Shown: one piece after another, positions 1 to 7,939 of the stretch | Layout of the letters: the number at the start of each line of letters is the position of its first letter | How positions within the stretch are numbered: position 1 is the first letter of the stretch | NCBI RefSeq assembly: GCF_002251435.1 | Contig: NZ_NPJI01000067.1 | Coordinates: 1-64,000, forward strand | Length of the DNA: 64,000 nt | Reading direction: 5' to 3' | From: Prevotella sp. P2-180 | Lineage (GTDB): Bacteria; Bacteroidota; Bacteroidia; Bacteroidales; Bacteroidaceae | Notes under the pieces: generated by a model | Database searches by the model: none | The model's input: the letters and a program-made list of their open reading frames with translations, nothing else | Told to the model about the DNA's origin: nothing | Program-made: the position numbers and the translations under genes

Positions 1-96
1 GAAATACTGGAATGCGACGAGGAGACTGTACTCAAACAAGTCATTGCTGACAGTCGCAGAATGGCATTACTAAGCCAACTTGCACAGACGGCATAG
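1..96 (+). CDS. C-terminal end of an unidentified protein (5' part outside window)
   Basis: An open frame runs from the first base of the window to a TAG at 94-96 and gives 31 residues, charged and probably helical, ending in LAQTA. The start lies outside the window. Too little is visible to name a family. It converges on the minus-strand GLUG gene that ends at 150. The short AT-rich gap between them holds no clear terminator hairpin. It is called coding only because the frame is open to the edge and has protein-like composition. Confidence 0.5.
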   Translation, partial: EILECDEETVLKQVIADSRRMALLSQLAQTA

Positions 97-149
97 AGTA
101 CTGAATTTTTACTTCCGAAACTTGAGTGAATTAAATTTTCAATTGATTA

Positions 150-3100
150 TTACTTCACCAGTTTCACACCATTTTTAATATATATGCCCTTCTGAGGCTC
201 GCGGCTCAACTTGCGACCCTGTAGGTCGTAGATAGCGGAGTTAGAATCAGCGTCGGCACATGACTCTGTGTTGACATATATTTCCTCTATGCCCGTTGTA
301 TCGCCGTCGCCTATCACGCCGATAGAGATGCTGCGCACCTTGGCATTGGAAGCGATGCTGCCGTTAGAGATGAGGGAGGTTGACAGATACCAACGCTGCG
401 GAAGAAGATGGGTGTTAATACCGCCCCTATACAATATGCCGTTACTCAGCACATAGTCAGTGGCTTCATTAAATCCGTCCTTGCTTTCCAGCGTGCCAAG
501 GAATTTATAATAGCTTGTCATACTTGCGCAGTCGATGTACTTTTGGGCTGCCGGCTCAAATGCGACATTTGTGAAGGTCAGGGTCTTTGAGGTTTCTGCC
601 TCAGGCGCTGTCTTCATGCGGATGAGACATGGAGTGAGGGCCGGTATCGTGCCGCCGCGGGTCACACGCTTCACTTCCAGCACCACTTTATATGAACCGT
701 CTTCCTGCTCGTATTCGTGGAAGTTGTTGATTACCGCCATCTCATACTCATCATCCAATATGTCGCAGTCGATGACAAACGGCACATAGACTGCCATCCA
801 TTTGTTGTCGGAGAATTTGCGGGTATAATTCAGTGTATCGACAGTGAACCTTGCCTTGCTGGTGTATGCCGTGGCATCGGTAATGTCAGCCTTCTCCACT
901 ACATATCCAGTGTTATTATCCCTATAAACAGCCGGCATGGTTCCGTCACTTTGACCGTAATAACCTCTATGTCCGCAGCCTGTTCTCCTGCAAGCGTTGG
1001 AGTATATCTTAGACGACTCAAAGAATTCAATTTTTGTCAAATCATGCCCGAGGGCAGGAGTGATGACCTGTTTATAGGTATCGGTGAAAGTTGCGCCTGT
1101 AAATGAGTATGAGGTTGTGTAGGTGTTCTGGGCATCTTTTGTACAAGTTGCCGTTGCATTGCTGTGTTCGGAGTCCGGCACAGCAGTCACCACCGGAGTT
1201 GATTCTTGATTACATACCTGGCAAGTGAATCGTGCCGTAACGGAAGCAGAGGTTTTTTCCGCATTGTCCGTCCACACAAATTTAGCCTCATAACTCTTGT
1301 CGTGATTGCCGCTTGCCTCATCTTCCGCAGTGGGGTCGTAGCCATGGGCATGAGGATGGGCGGTTGGGATTTTGCTATCATTATCGCAATAAAGCGTTGT
1401 CCCGCCATGGTCATATCCGCCATACACGGTATTGGTCTCTGTGCGTGTATACACAGGATAAGCATCGCCACCTTCAGCCGAGAGGTTCTGATACCAGATA
1501 AGAGGATTCTCTGCGGTTCCTGCTGACCTGTAGCCGTTAAGCATATAGCATACCTCGCCGTCGGCAAACTGCTCTTCAGTCTTGCTCTCTGTTTTTACGC
1601 CATCATTTTCGAAACCTATACCGCTATTGGCGGTACCGCTGAGGTAATAACAGTTTTTGATATTTCCTTCACTGTCCAGTCCGCAAATGCCGCCGACATT
1701 GGAAACGCCGCTGACCTGTCCTCTGTTAAAGCTGTAGGTGATGGTGCCGTAATAGTTATTTCCACACAAGCCGCCGACATAATTATCGGTTCCGCTCACC
1801 GCTCCTGCGTTATAGCAGTTAGTGACGGTTCCTCCGTATGATTCCGAGCACACTCCGCCGACATTATTTCCTCCACCGCAGACCGTGCCTTCGTTATAGC
1901 AATTGCTGATGGTGCCGTACATATTATATGCGCACACGCCAGCCACATGTTCATTTCCTTTGATATAGGAATCAACAACACCTACATTCTTTATTGTACC
2001 GCGACTGTATGCGAAAAAGCCAACAAAGCCAGTTTCCGTATCATTGATATAGAGTCCGCTGACGCTGTGGCCTGCCCCGTCGAATATTCCTCTGAAGTCG
2101 CTGGAAGAGTTTCCTATAGGTGTCCATACGGTGTAAGAAGTGCCGGCGTTCAGCTCTCCTTGTCCGTTCAGCACGTTGGCATTCACAATGATATCATTCA
2201 TGAGCCTTGCATTGGCTGATCCGTCTGCCTCCGTCACGCCTTCAAAACCGGTGTCGCCATTCACAAGAGCCGCAAACCAATAAAGCTGACCGACGTTGGA
2301 TATTTCATAGACGTTGTCGTTGGTGCCGTCGTTGTCGATGTCATACTTGTCTGTGGTCAGTGTAGCCGGCTTGTATGCGTGGCACGTGTTGCAGATGCCA
2401 TTCTCACTATAGTCATGAGACGTGGGAGTTGTGCTTAGTTTGCTGTTTGAATATTGCTTAATGCAGGCTTCATATCCTTCATATACCTTTGCTCCGCCAA
2501 AGACAGGATAAGGCTCTGAACCTATGGTCTGTCCCCATACAGCTTCGCTTTGGTTTCCTTGCAGCAGATATGCCACCTCGCCGCTTGCAAACTCGGCTGT
2601 GGTCTTGCCAAGGGCATCCCCCGCAAGATATCCCCAATCACTCTCGATGGCTTTTCCCGGGAATAAGTCGATATTATGGTAACAGTTGGAAATGGAGACT
2701 GTATTATAGTAGCATACACCGCCAACATTTCCCGCATTTGTTTCATCGACAATCTTGCCGGAGAAATAGCAGTTGGAGAGATTGCCTTCGTTATATGCGC
2801 ACACACCTCCTGCACGACTGGAATGAATCTCACCTATGCAAAAACAGTTTTTAATTGTTCCACTGAAATTAGATGCGCAAATGCCGGCGACGCGATACTC
2901 TGTATTAGTGGAAGAAAAACTGAAATCTACCACTCCGACGTTCTGTATTGTACCTCTTTCTAACTGGCTGAACAAACCGATGCCTTGCGATGCCGAACCC
3001 TCATAATACAAACCTTTGATAGTGTGGTACTGGCCATCAAACGTTCCTTCATAGCAATCACCTGATTCATCCCATCCGATAGGTGTCCAGATTCTCTTGT

Positions 3101-4556
3101 TATCCACAGTAATATCAGCTGTGAGGACTGCACTGGCAGCTCTGTTCTGCTTTGTTCCTGTTGGATTGTCCGTTTCATTATAGTCACACACCCTTGCATC
3201 ACCATTCACAAGGGCTGCAAACCAGTATAGCTGACCGGCATTGCCTATTTCATACTTGCCGTTTGCGTTCAGTGTTGCCGGCTGATATACATGACAATCT
3301 TTGCAGAAGCCGTTGTCATAGTGATGAACAGGATTCTCGCTCAGTTCTTCCTGATTGTTAGAGTAGGTTATTTCAAGGCAATCCTTGTAACCACCATAAA
3401 CCTTCTTGTTGCTGTCGAGCACCGGATAAATGTCCACTCCGATCTGCTGCCCCCATACGCCGTTTGGCGATGAGCCGTTGAGCAGATAGGCTGCCTTACC
3501 TGTAGCCAACTGCTTCTTGGTCATGCCCGTGGCATCGCTTTCTGTCACTGCGGAAGAAGAATAAATATAGCCAAACGCTTTGGCGGCCTGCTGCGTGGTG
3601 CCGTAAGATAAATTGGCCTCGCTGTTGTATATTACATTGCCCGATATGGTCACATTCTGGGTAATATTTCCCACTACAAGACCGGTACAAGTCACTGATG
3701 AAATAGTTACAATACAAGTTACATCTCCTGACGAGAACACATTCTCAATTGTTGTTTCGTCCGCCGATCCAGCTATTCCGCCAACCATGCGATTGCCTTT
3801 TACGTCGCCATAGTTGGCGCAGTTGGTGATAGAGCAGGAACCCTCGGCGGAACCAACGATTCCGCCGATATTAGTATTGTCGTCACTGCTGCCGCCAACG
3901 ATGTCTATTTTGTTGATGCAGCCGGATAGCGATGAACCGCCTAAGTAGCCGACAATTCCTCCGCAGTATTCTGTTCCATTCACCGTGCCGCTGTTCACCG
4001 TGATGCCACTGATGTCTGTGTTTATTGCCTGCCCGGCAAGCACACCTAAACCGTACGCAGAAGAAGTGACACTTACATTCTCAAATTTGATGTTCTTGAC
4101 AGAACCTCTCTCAGAAGCATCCTTATTAGTTATATAACCGAACAATCCGGAACGTTGTGCTGTAGTGTTGATGTAAAGGTTGGAGATGGTTTTGTTGTTG
4201 CCGTCGAAAGTGCCATACCAGAATTTTCCACTTGCACTCACTTTTGACCAATCTGATATCGGCTCCCAACTGAGTTCAGCCACACTTTTACTTTCATTGG
4301 CGGCATGACACACGCTGCTCATGTCGATGTCAGCCTCGAGGCGGGCGCAGGCTGTTGGGTTGCCTGCATTGACCCAGTCACGGAACCAGGCGAGTTCCGC
4401 TGCAGTTGTAATCTCATAAGGACTCATTGCTGAGCCATCGCCATTTTTGGGTTGGCTTGTAGTAACCTCCGCCCATGCCATCTTTGGCATGGCCATTGCC
4501 GCCACGAGCAGGAGCATCGTGGCGAGCCATCTGAATTGTGTAATTTTCTTTTTCAT
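150..4556 (-). CDS. Large secreted GLUG-motif surface protein with sorting-like C-terminus
   Basis: A 1468-residue protein. A signal peptide (positive N-terminus, hydrophobic core, AWA cleavage site near residue 29) is followed by many GLUG-type repeats. These read like GGIVG or GGVCAYN followed by a turn and an NCYNxG step, which predicts a right-handed beta-helix stalk. The repeats fall into three blocks. Each block opens with a segment like GQLYWFAALVNGD, and the second and third are preceded by a CxxC pair (CKDCH, CNTCH). Two more cysteine pairs (CQVC and CRRTGC) lie near residues 1140-1230. The end has the IYDLQGRKL...GIYI layout of Prevotella secreted proteins, possibly a type IX sorting or anchoring tail. 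Likely an adhesin or surface protein; the ligand is unknown. Transcribed alone on the minus strand. Confidence 0.85.
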   Translation of the reverse strand: MKKKITQFRWLATMLLLVAAMAMPKMAWAEVTTSQPKNGDGSAMSPYEITTAAELAWFRDWVNAGNPTACARLEADIDMSSVCHAANESKSVAELSWEPISDWSKVSASGKFWYGTFDGNNKTISNLYINTTAQRSGLFGYITNKDASERGSVKNIKFENVSVTSSAYGLGVLAGQAINTDISGITVNSGTVNGTEYCGGIVGYLGGSSLSGCINKIDIVGGSSDDNTNIGGIVGSAEGSCSITNCANYGDVKGNRMVGGIAGSADETTIENVFSSGDVTCIVTISSVTCTGLVVGNITQNVTISGNVIYNSEANLSYGTTQQAAKAFGYIYSSSAVTESDATGMTKKQLATGKAAYLLNGSSPNGVWGQQIGVDIYPVLDSNKKVYGGYKDCLEITYSNNQEELSENPVHHYDNGFCKDCHVYQPATLNANGKYEIGNAGQLYWFAALVNGDARVCDYNETDNPTGTKQNRAASAVLTADITVDNKRIWTPIGWDESGDCYEGTFDGQYHTIKGLYYEGSASQGIGLFSQLERGTIQNVGVVDFSFSSTNTEYRVAGICASNFSGTIKNCFCIGEIHSSRAGGVCAYNEGNLSNCYFSGKIVDETNAGNVGGVCYYNTVSISNCYHNIDLFPGKAIESDWGYLAGDALGKTTAEFASGEVAYLLQGNQSEAVWGQTIGSEPYPVFGGAKVYEGYEACIKQYSNSKLSTTPTSHDYSENGICNTCHAYKPATLTTDKYDIDNDGTNDNVYEISNVGQLYWFAALVNGDTGFEGVTEADGSANARLMNDIIVNANVLNGQGELNAGTSYTVWTPIGNSSSDFRGIFDGAGHSVSGLYINDTETGFVGFFAYSRGTIKNVGVVDSYIKGNEHVAGVCAYNMYGTISNCYNEGTVCGGGNNVGGVCSESYGGTVTNCYNAGAVSGTDNYVGGLCGNNYYGTITYSFNRGQVSGVSNVGGICGLDSEGNIKNCYYLSGTANSGIGFENDGVKTESKTEEQFADGEVCYMLNGYRSAGTAENPLIWYQNLSAEGGDAYPVYTRTETNTVYGGYDHGGTTLYCDNDSKIPTAHPHAHGYDPTAEDEASGNHDKSYEAKFVWTDNAEKTSASVTARFTCQVCNQESTPVVTAVPDSEHSNATATCTKDAQNTYTTSYSFTGATFTDTYKQVITPALGHDLTKIEFFESSKIYSNACRRTGCGHRGYYGQSDGTMPAVYRDNNTGYVVEKADITDATAYTSKARFTVDTLNYTRKFSDNKWMAVYVPFVIDCDILDDEYEMAVINNFHEYEQEDGSYKVVLEVKRVTRGGTIPALTPCLIRMKTAPEAETSKTLTFTNVAFEPAAQKYIDCASMTSYYKFLGTLESKDGFNEATDYVLSNGILYRGGINTHLLPQRWYLSTSLISNGSIASNAKVRSISIGVIGDGDTTGIEEIYVNTESCADADSNSAIYDLQGRKLSREPQKGIYIKNGVKLVK

Positions 4557-4601
4557 ATATTTCTTTTTTTTAATTTTCTTGTAAAGTTACCAGGAAACAC
4601 A

Positions 4602-4648
4602 CAGAGCCTTCCGCCTGTGCCATCATCTGACACCTGCGGAAGGCTCTG
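4602..4648. promoter_or_regulatory. Perfect 13-bp hairpin in the leader of the GLUG gene
   Basis: CAGAGCCTTCCGC (4602-4614) is exactly complementary to GCGGAAGGCTCTG (4636-4648), with a 21-nt loop. No run of T follows on either strand, so it does not look like an intrinsic terminator. It lies about 46 bases upstream of the GLUG start codon and, if the promoter at 4813-4820 is used, inside the mRNA leader. An operator or RNA stability element is possible. Confidence 0.6.
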
Positions 4649-4812
4649 TATCTATATGTGAATGAAGACGTTACGGCAAAGTCGATACCCCCTAAATCAT
4701 TGTAGTTCAAGGGATTATAACTCGTATTCAATGTATGTTTCTTTATCTTCATATACTATTATTCTAATGTGGCTCATCGCCCGGTTGCGAGCGAATATAC
4801 CGAGATGCGCTG

Positions 4813-4820
4813 CAAAGATA
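4813..4820 (-). promoter_or_regulatory. Bacteroidetes -7 box (TATCTTTG) for the GLUG gene
   Basis: Minus-strand TATCTTTG matches the TAnnTTTG consensus. It would give a leader of about 250 nt before the GLUG start. No -33 element sits at ideal spacing. A weaker alternative box (TAACTTTA) lies closer to the gene at 4584-4591. Confidence 0.5.
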
Positions 4821-5048
4821 CGAATTCTCTCTCAAACAAAAGTCAAAATGCTTAGAAATTTACTCGTATTTACAACAGTTTAACGTTTTAAGCCGCCTTT
4901 CGTAACTATTCAGCTGGTATAATTTTAACACAGAGACACAGAGGCACAGAGTTTTATTTCTTAAACACAAAGACACAAAGAGACTATGTACAATATTCAT
5001 GAAGAAATTGCCTGATGAATTTGGTTGTTATTTGGCAATTTTGTAATC

Positions 5049-5390
5049 ATGAAAAGTGACAATGCCAATTTGGCAAAGGCTGTGCTTGGTGCCTATAAAG
5101 ACCGTCTGCATCTTTTCGAGGCTGGCGACACTCTCGAAGGTGGAGTGAAGTCCATTGCCGCATACGGACATACTCCTGGTCACACCGTGTTCCAGAAAGA
5201 CAGCATCCTCGTCATTGCCGACCTTATCCATGGTGCTGCTCTCCAACTGAAGCATCCCGAATACTGTCCTTCATACGACATGGATCCTGATGCCGCACGC
5301 CAGTCGCGCCTGCGCATACTGAAATATGCACGTGAGAACAATCTCACTATGTATGGCATGCACCTGCCTGCGCCGGGTTATACAAAGTAA
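5049..5390 (+). pseudogene. C-terminal half of an MBL-fold metallohydrolase (decayed)
   Basis: The protein reads as the second half of a metallo-beta-lactamase-fold hydrolase: a GHTPGHT turn, then VIADLIHGAALQL, and an end like MHLPAPG. The N-terminal half with the HxHxDH zinc motif is missing, and the bases upstream show no trace of it. The remaining about 113 residues lack most metal ligands, so the product should be inactive. I start it at the ATG at 5049 because the earlier in-frame start at 5025 adds no family sequence. The preceding bases 4900-5000 are low-complexity tracts of CACAGAGACA type. Confidence 0.75.
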
Positions 5391-5403
5391 ACTCCTTACT
5401 CAC

Positions 5404-5559
5404 ATGTTTCACCCTAATCTCCACGAGACAAACCCTCTACAAGCTGCTGCATTCGGAAACGTTGCGGTGGTGAGCGTTGACCATCTCACCAACCCTCTCG
5501 ACAATGCCATCAACGAGAAATGCTCCCGTATAAAGAGAGCATTCCTCGGCATCTTGTAG
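5404..5559 (+). CDS. Short ORF of doubtful coding status
   Basis: A 51-codon frame starts at an ATG 14 bases after the MBL remnant. The product is not recognised. Its first codons include a 21-base stretch that recurs with one difference at 11580-11600, where it is not inside a gene. That points to a dispersed repeat or a degraded gene rather than an intact small protein. Low confidence as a real gene. Confidence 0.25.
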   Translation: MFHPNLHETNPLQAAAFGNVAVVSVDHLTNPLDNAINEKCSRIKRAFLGIL

Positions 5560-5610
5560 TGATCAAGGCGCAACCTACGACTTAAAAATGCTTAAAAGCT
5601 GAGGAAAACC

Positions 5611-5641
5611 TTGTTTATTAAAATAACATTTTATACTTTTG
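5611..5641 (+). promoter_or_regulatory. Promoter of the DUF4143 ATPase
   Basis: TTG at 5611-5613 and TACTTTTG at 5634-5641, 20 bases apart, match the Bacteroidetes housekeeping promoter. The start codon lies 32 bases downstream of the -7 box. Confidence 0.75.
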
Positions 5642-5673
5642 CGGAGAAATTTAAAATAATATTTTAATATTAT

Positions 5674-6957
5674 ATGATAAAGAAGGCTCAACTTAAGCAA
5701 ATTCTGCTCGACAATCGTCGGGAGATTGAAAGTTACCAGATTGTCCATAGGGACATTGTTACCGAGGGATTTAACTGCTATGTTTTTGTCGGAGTGCGTA
5801 GGGCAGGTAAGTCCTTCGTCCTTTACGAAAAGATGCAGCAATTACTTCGTGAGGGGCACGTATGGAATGACATGCTCTATCTGAGCTTTGAAGACGAGCG
5901 TCTGATGGGCTTCACTTATGAAGACTTCAATGCTATACTGGAATGTCATATAGAAATGACTGGCAACGCCAATCCGATGCTATTCCTAGATGAGATTCAT
6001 AACATCGATGGGTGGGAGAAGTTTGCTCGTCGTATGGCTGACAGCAAACGGACGGTTTGGATCACTGGCTCAAATGCCAAGATGCTCTCCAAGGAGATAA
6101 TGACCACACTTGGCGGTCGTTACATCCCTGTAGAGGTATATCCTTTTTGTTTCAAGGAGTTCCTTCGTTCACGCGATATTCCTTGTGACGAGCAGACGCT
6201 GATGAGCACAACAGGAAAATCAATGTTAATGCGTGAATATGCCGAATACATAAACTGGGGAGGATTACCAGAAAGCGTAAATCTCACCGTAAAGAGGAAC
6301 TACCTGAGTTCTGTGTATCAGAAAATCTATCTGGGTGATATTTGCGCGAGAAACAAAATAAGCAACCCAAATCTCCTGCGGTTGATGATAAAGAAGATGG
6401 CAGAGAGTGTGAAACAGCCATTGTCATATTCAAGAGTCACCAAAATTCTGTCAAGTGTTGGTGGCAAGATTACCACTCCCACTACGAGCAGCTATATTGA
6501 ATACTGCGAAGACGCATGGCTCCTAATCAGATTGCACAATATATGTGCTGCATTTGCTGAACGTGAGACTAATAGCAAGTACTATTTCATTGACAACGGT
6601 TTGTTGAGTCTTCTCTTGGTTGATCCAACAACGACTCTGCTAGAGAATAACGTCGCACTTTCTCTTTTCCGTAAATATGGAAATGACAAGGACAACGAGC
6701 GAGTATTCTTCTATAACCAAAATATTGAGGTTGACTTCTACGTCCCCGAAGATGAACTTGCCATACAAGTTTCATACTCTATAGAGGGCTCTGATGAGGC
6801 AGAAAAACGAGAAGTCGAAGCCCTGCATAAGTTGCCTAAAGCCCTGTCATGCAAGCGAAGAGTAATCATAACCTACGATGAGGAAAAGACCATTAAAGAC
6901 GAATATGGGGTGATTGAGGTTATTCCATGTTGGAAATGGCTGCTCAAGGCGCAATAG
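5674..6957 (+). CDS. AAA-type ATP-binding protein with DUF4143 C-terminus
   Basis: A 427-residue protein, a usual length for the family. Walker A is GVRRAGKS (residues 40-47) and Walker B is MLFLDE (about 102-107), followed by a GSNAK sensor-like segment near residue 130. The C-terminal half matches the DUF4143 domain seen behind this ATPase type, including a late FYNQNIEVDF segment that resembles a nuclease-like core. These proteins are common in Bacteroidales in many copies. Their role is not settled, and links to mobile elements or defence are guesses. It stands alone with its own promoter, in a region of gene remnants. Confidence 0.85.
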   Translation: MIKKAQLKQILLDNRREIESYQIVHRDIVTEGFNCYVFVGVRRAGKSFVLYEKMQQLLREGHVWNDMLYLSFEDERLMGFTYEDFNAILECHIEMTGNANPMLFLDEIHNIDGWEKFARRMADSKRTVWITGSNAKMLSKEIMTTLGGRYIPVEVYPFCFKEFLRSRDIPCDEQTLMSTTGKSMLMREYAEYINWGGLPESVNLTVKRNYLSSVYQKIYLGDICARNKISNPNLLRLMIKKMAESVKQPLSYSRVTKILSSVGGKITTPTTSSYIEYCEDAWLLIRLHNICAAFAERETNSKYYFIDNGLLSLLLVDPTTTLLENNVALSLFRKYGNDKDNERVFFYNQNIEVDFYVPEDELAIQVSYSIEGSDEAEKREVEALHKLPKALSCKRRVIITYDEEKTIKDEYGVIEVIPCWKWLLKAQ

Positions 6958-7087
6958 ACGACTTACTGACCACTGTCTTCGTCATTTAATCCCTTTATCA
7001 TATCGCAATTCCCTCATTCATTCAATTATGGTTATTTGCCTAATTTTAGATTGATGGCAAATAAATATAAGGATGAATGTCGCTAAA

Positions 7088-7385
7088 CCCCTACACTCTA
7101 CATTGTTTCAGGATAAATACCTGTTACTCAGATATTTACAGAATGTAGAGTATGCCTCAACCCTACATTCACCCTACATTCACCTTACACAAATTGAAAC
7201 GCCAATGAATTGATCGGGCTATCGAAATGAAAAAATCGGTCATCGCGGAAACGATTAACGAGACCATGAAAAAATTAATGTACGGATGATGTAGGGTTAA
7301 TGTAGGGTTGAGAGGCACCCTACATTCATTAACCATCTGATTATCAAGATGCTACTACTAAATAATGTAGGGTGTAGGGTGTTTG
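7088..7385. repeat. Cluster of paired GTAGGGT / ACCCTAC heptamers, in both orientations
   Basis: The 980-base gap after the ATPase opens with a cluster of (A)ATGTAGGGT units. ACCCTACATT pairs lie near 7159-7180, GTAGGGTT pairs near 7290-7310, a single inverted copy near 7317, and a GTAGGGT pair near 7376-7390. CTCAACCCTACATT (7156-7169) and AATGTAGGGTTGAG (7299-7312) form an exact 14-bp inverted repeat. A degenerate pair, CACTCTACATT and AATGTAGAGT, lies at 7094-7150. The layout resembles iterons or a replication/regulatory region. Compare the GTGACAC pairs beside the VapE gene at 55552-55692. Confidence 0.7.
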
Positions 7386-7461
7386 CGGAGCTGGCTTATA
7401 CAACACGAAACGAGATGTCTTATGGCAACTGCAAGCCTAATGTCTTAGCCAAGACTGTCAC

Positions 7462-7505
7462 AGTTATGACAGCCGACTGTCGTAGTTATGACAGCCGTCT
7501 GTCGT
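7462..7505. repeat. Two 22-bp direct repeats, each containing a GACAG-CTGTC dyad
   Basis: AGTTATGACAGCCG begins at 7462 and again at 7484. Each copy continues with A or T and then CTGTCGT, so the period is 22 bp with one difference. Each unit holds a GACAG...CTGTC dyad, and a further CTGTCA/TGACAG lies on either side. Two phased operator-like sites are likely. They precede the gene fragment at 7612-7728, not an intact gene. Confidence 0.6.
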
Positions 7506-7563
7506 AAGGTGACAGTGCGCCCTTTGGTTAAATGCATTAGAAGAATGAAAAGAATAGGGGCAC

Positions 7564-7620
7564 AGGGACAGGTACCTTGGTTCACTCTTTCGTGTCGACG
7601 AACCTGTCTCTGTGATTCTC
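7564..7620. repeat. Dispersed about 57-bp element, copy 1
   Basis: This stretch, beginning AGGGACAGGTAC and ending TGTGATTCTC, recurs at 15421-15485 with only a few differences. It contains an inverted pair GACAGGT...ACCTGTC around the segment TTGGTTCACTCTTTCG. A partial copy (TTCACTCTTTCGGGTCG...TGTCCCTG) lies near 10488-10515, and a shorter match (GGGGACAGACACCGTT) near 14106. It looks like a REP-type or miniature mobile element. Confidence 0.65.
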
Positions 7621-7728
7621 GGAAAGAGTGTCATCACCTTGCCTACAATGAGTCGTATATTCAAAGCTCTCGGTGTCTCTTCCGCAACTCTTGATTTAGG
7701 CAAAGGCGGCAAGGTGGCTTTATGGTAA
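7612..7728 (+). pseudogene. C-terminal remnant of an unidentified gene
   Basis: The frame that runs out of the dispersed repeat reads VILGKSVITLPTMSRIFKAL and ends GKGGKVALW, TAA at 7726-7728. The composition is protein-like, and a terminator hairpin follows at 7749. No upstream part survives in frame beyond the repeat, and the only internal ATG (7648) leaves 26 residues. I read it as the tail of a gene whose front was replaced by the repeat. The family is not recognised. Confidence 0.4.
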
Positions 7729-7748
7729 ATCCTGTGACATTAATAATT

Positions 7749-7786
7749 ATCCCCGAAATCTGAGTACAAGCGGTTTCGGGGATTTA
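7749..7786 (+). terminator. Intrinsic-type terminator hairpin
   Basis: ATCCCCGAAA (7749-7758) pairs exactly with TTTCGGGGAT (7774-7783) and is followed by a T-rich stretch. It follows the gene remnant ending at 7728. Confidence 0.7.
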
Positions 7787-7897
7787 TTGTAATTATGCAC
7801 TTGATAGTTGAGTCCGCGCGTGGATGGAAGCACTCCTAATGATGGTTAATATAATGTTAAATATATAAACACTGTGTTAGTATAGCGTATTTTCATG

Positions 7898-7905
7898 TAA
7901 TTTTG
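7898..7905 (+). promoter_or_regulatory. -7 box of the PL11 lyase gene
   Basis: TAATTTTG matches TAnnTTTG and lies 34 bases before the start codon. The -33 region (TGTTAG near 7875) is weak, which could mean that an activator is needed. Confidence 0.6.
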
Positions 7906-7939
7906 CAGCCTATAATTATTCATCTATAAAAACAAAGAA

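Noticed and set aside
4602-4648. Intrinsic terminator
   Set aside because: The stem is strong but no T-run follows on either strand.
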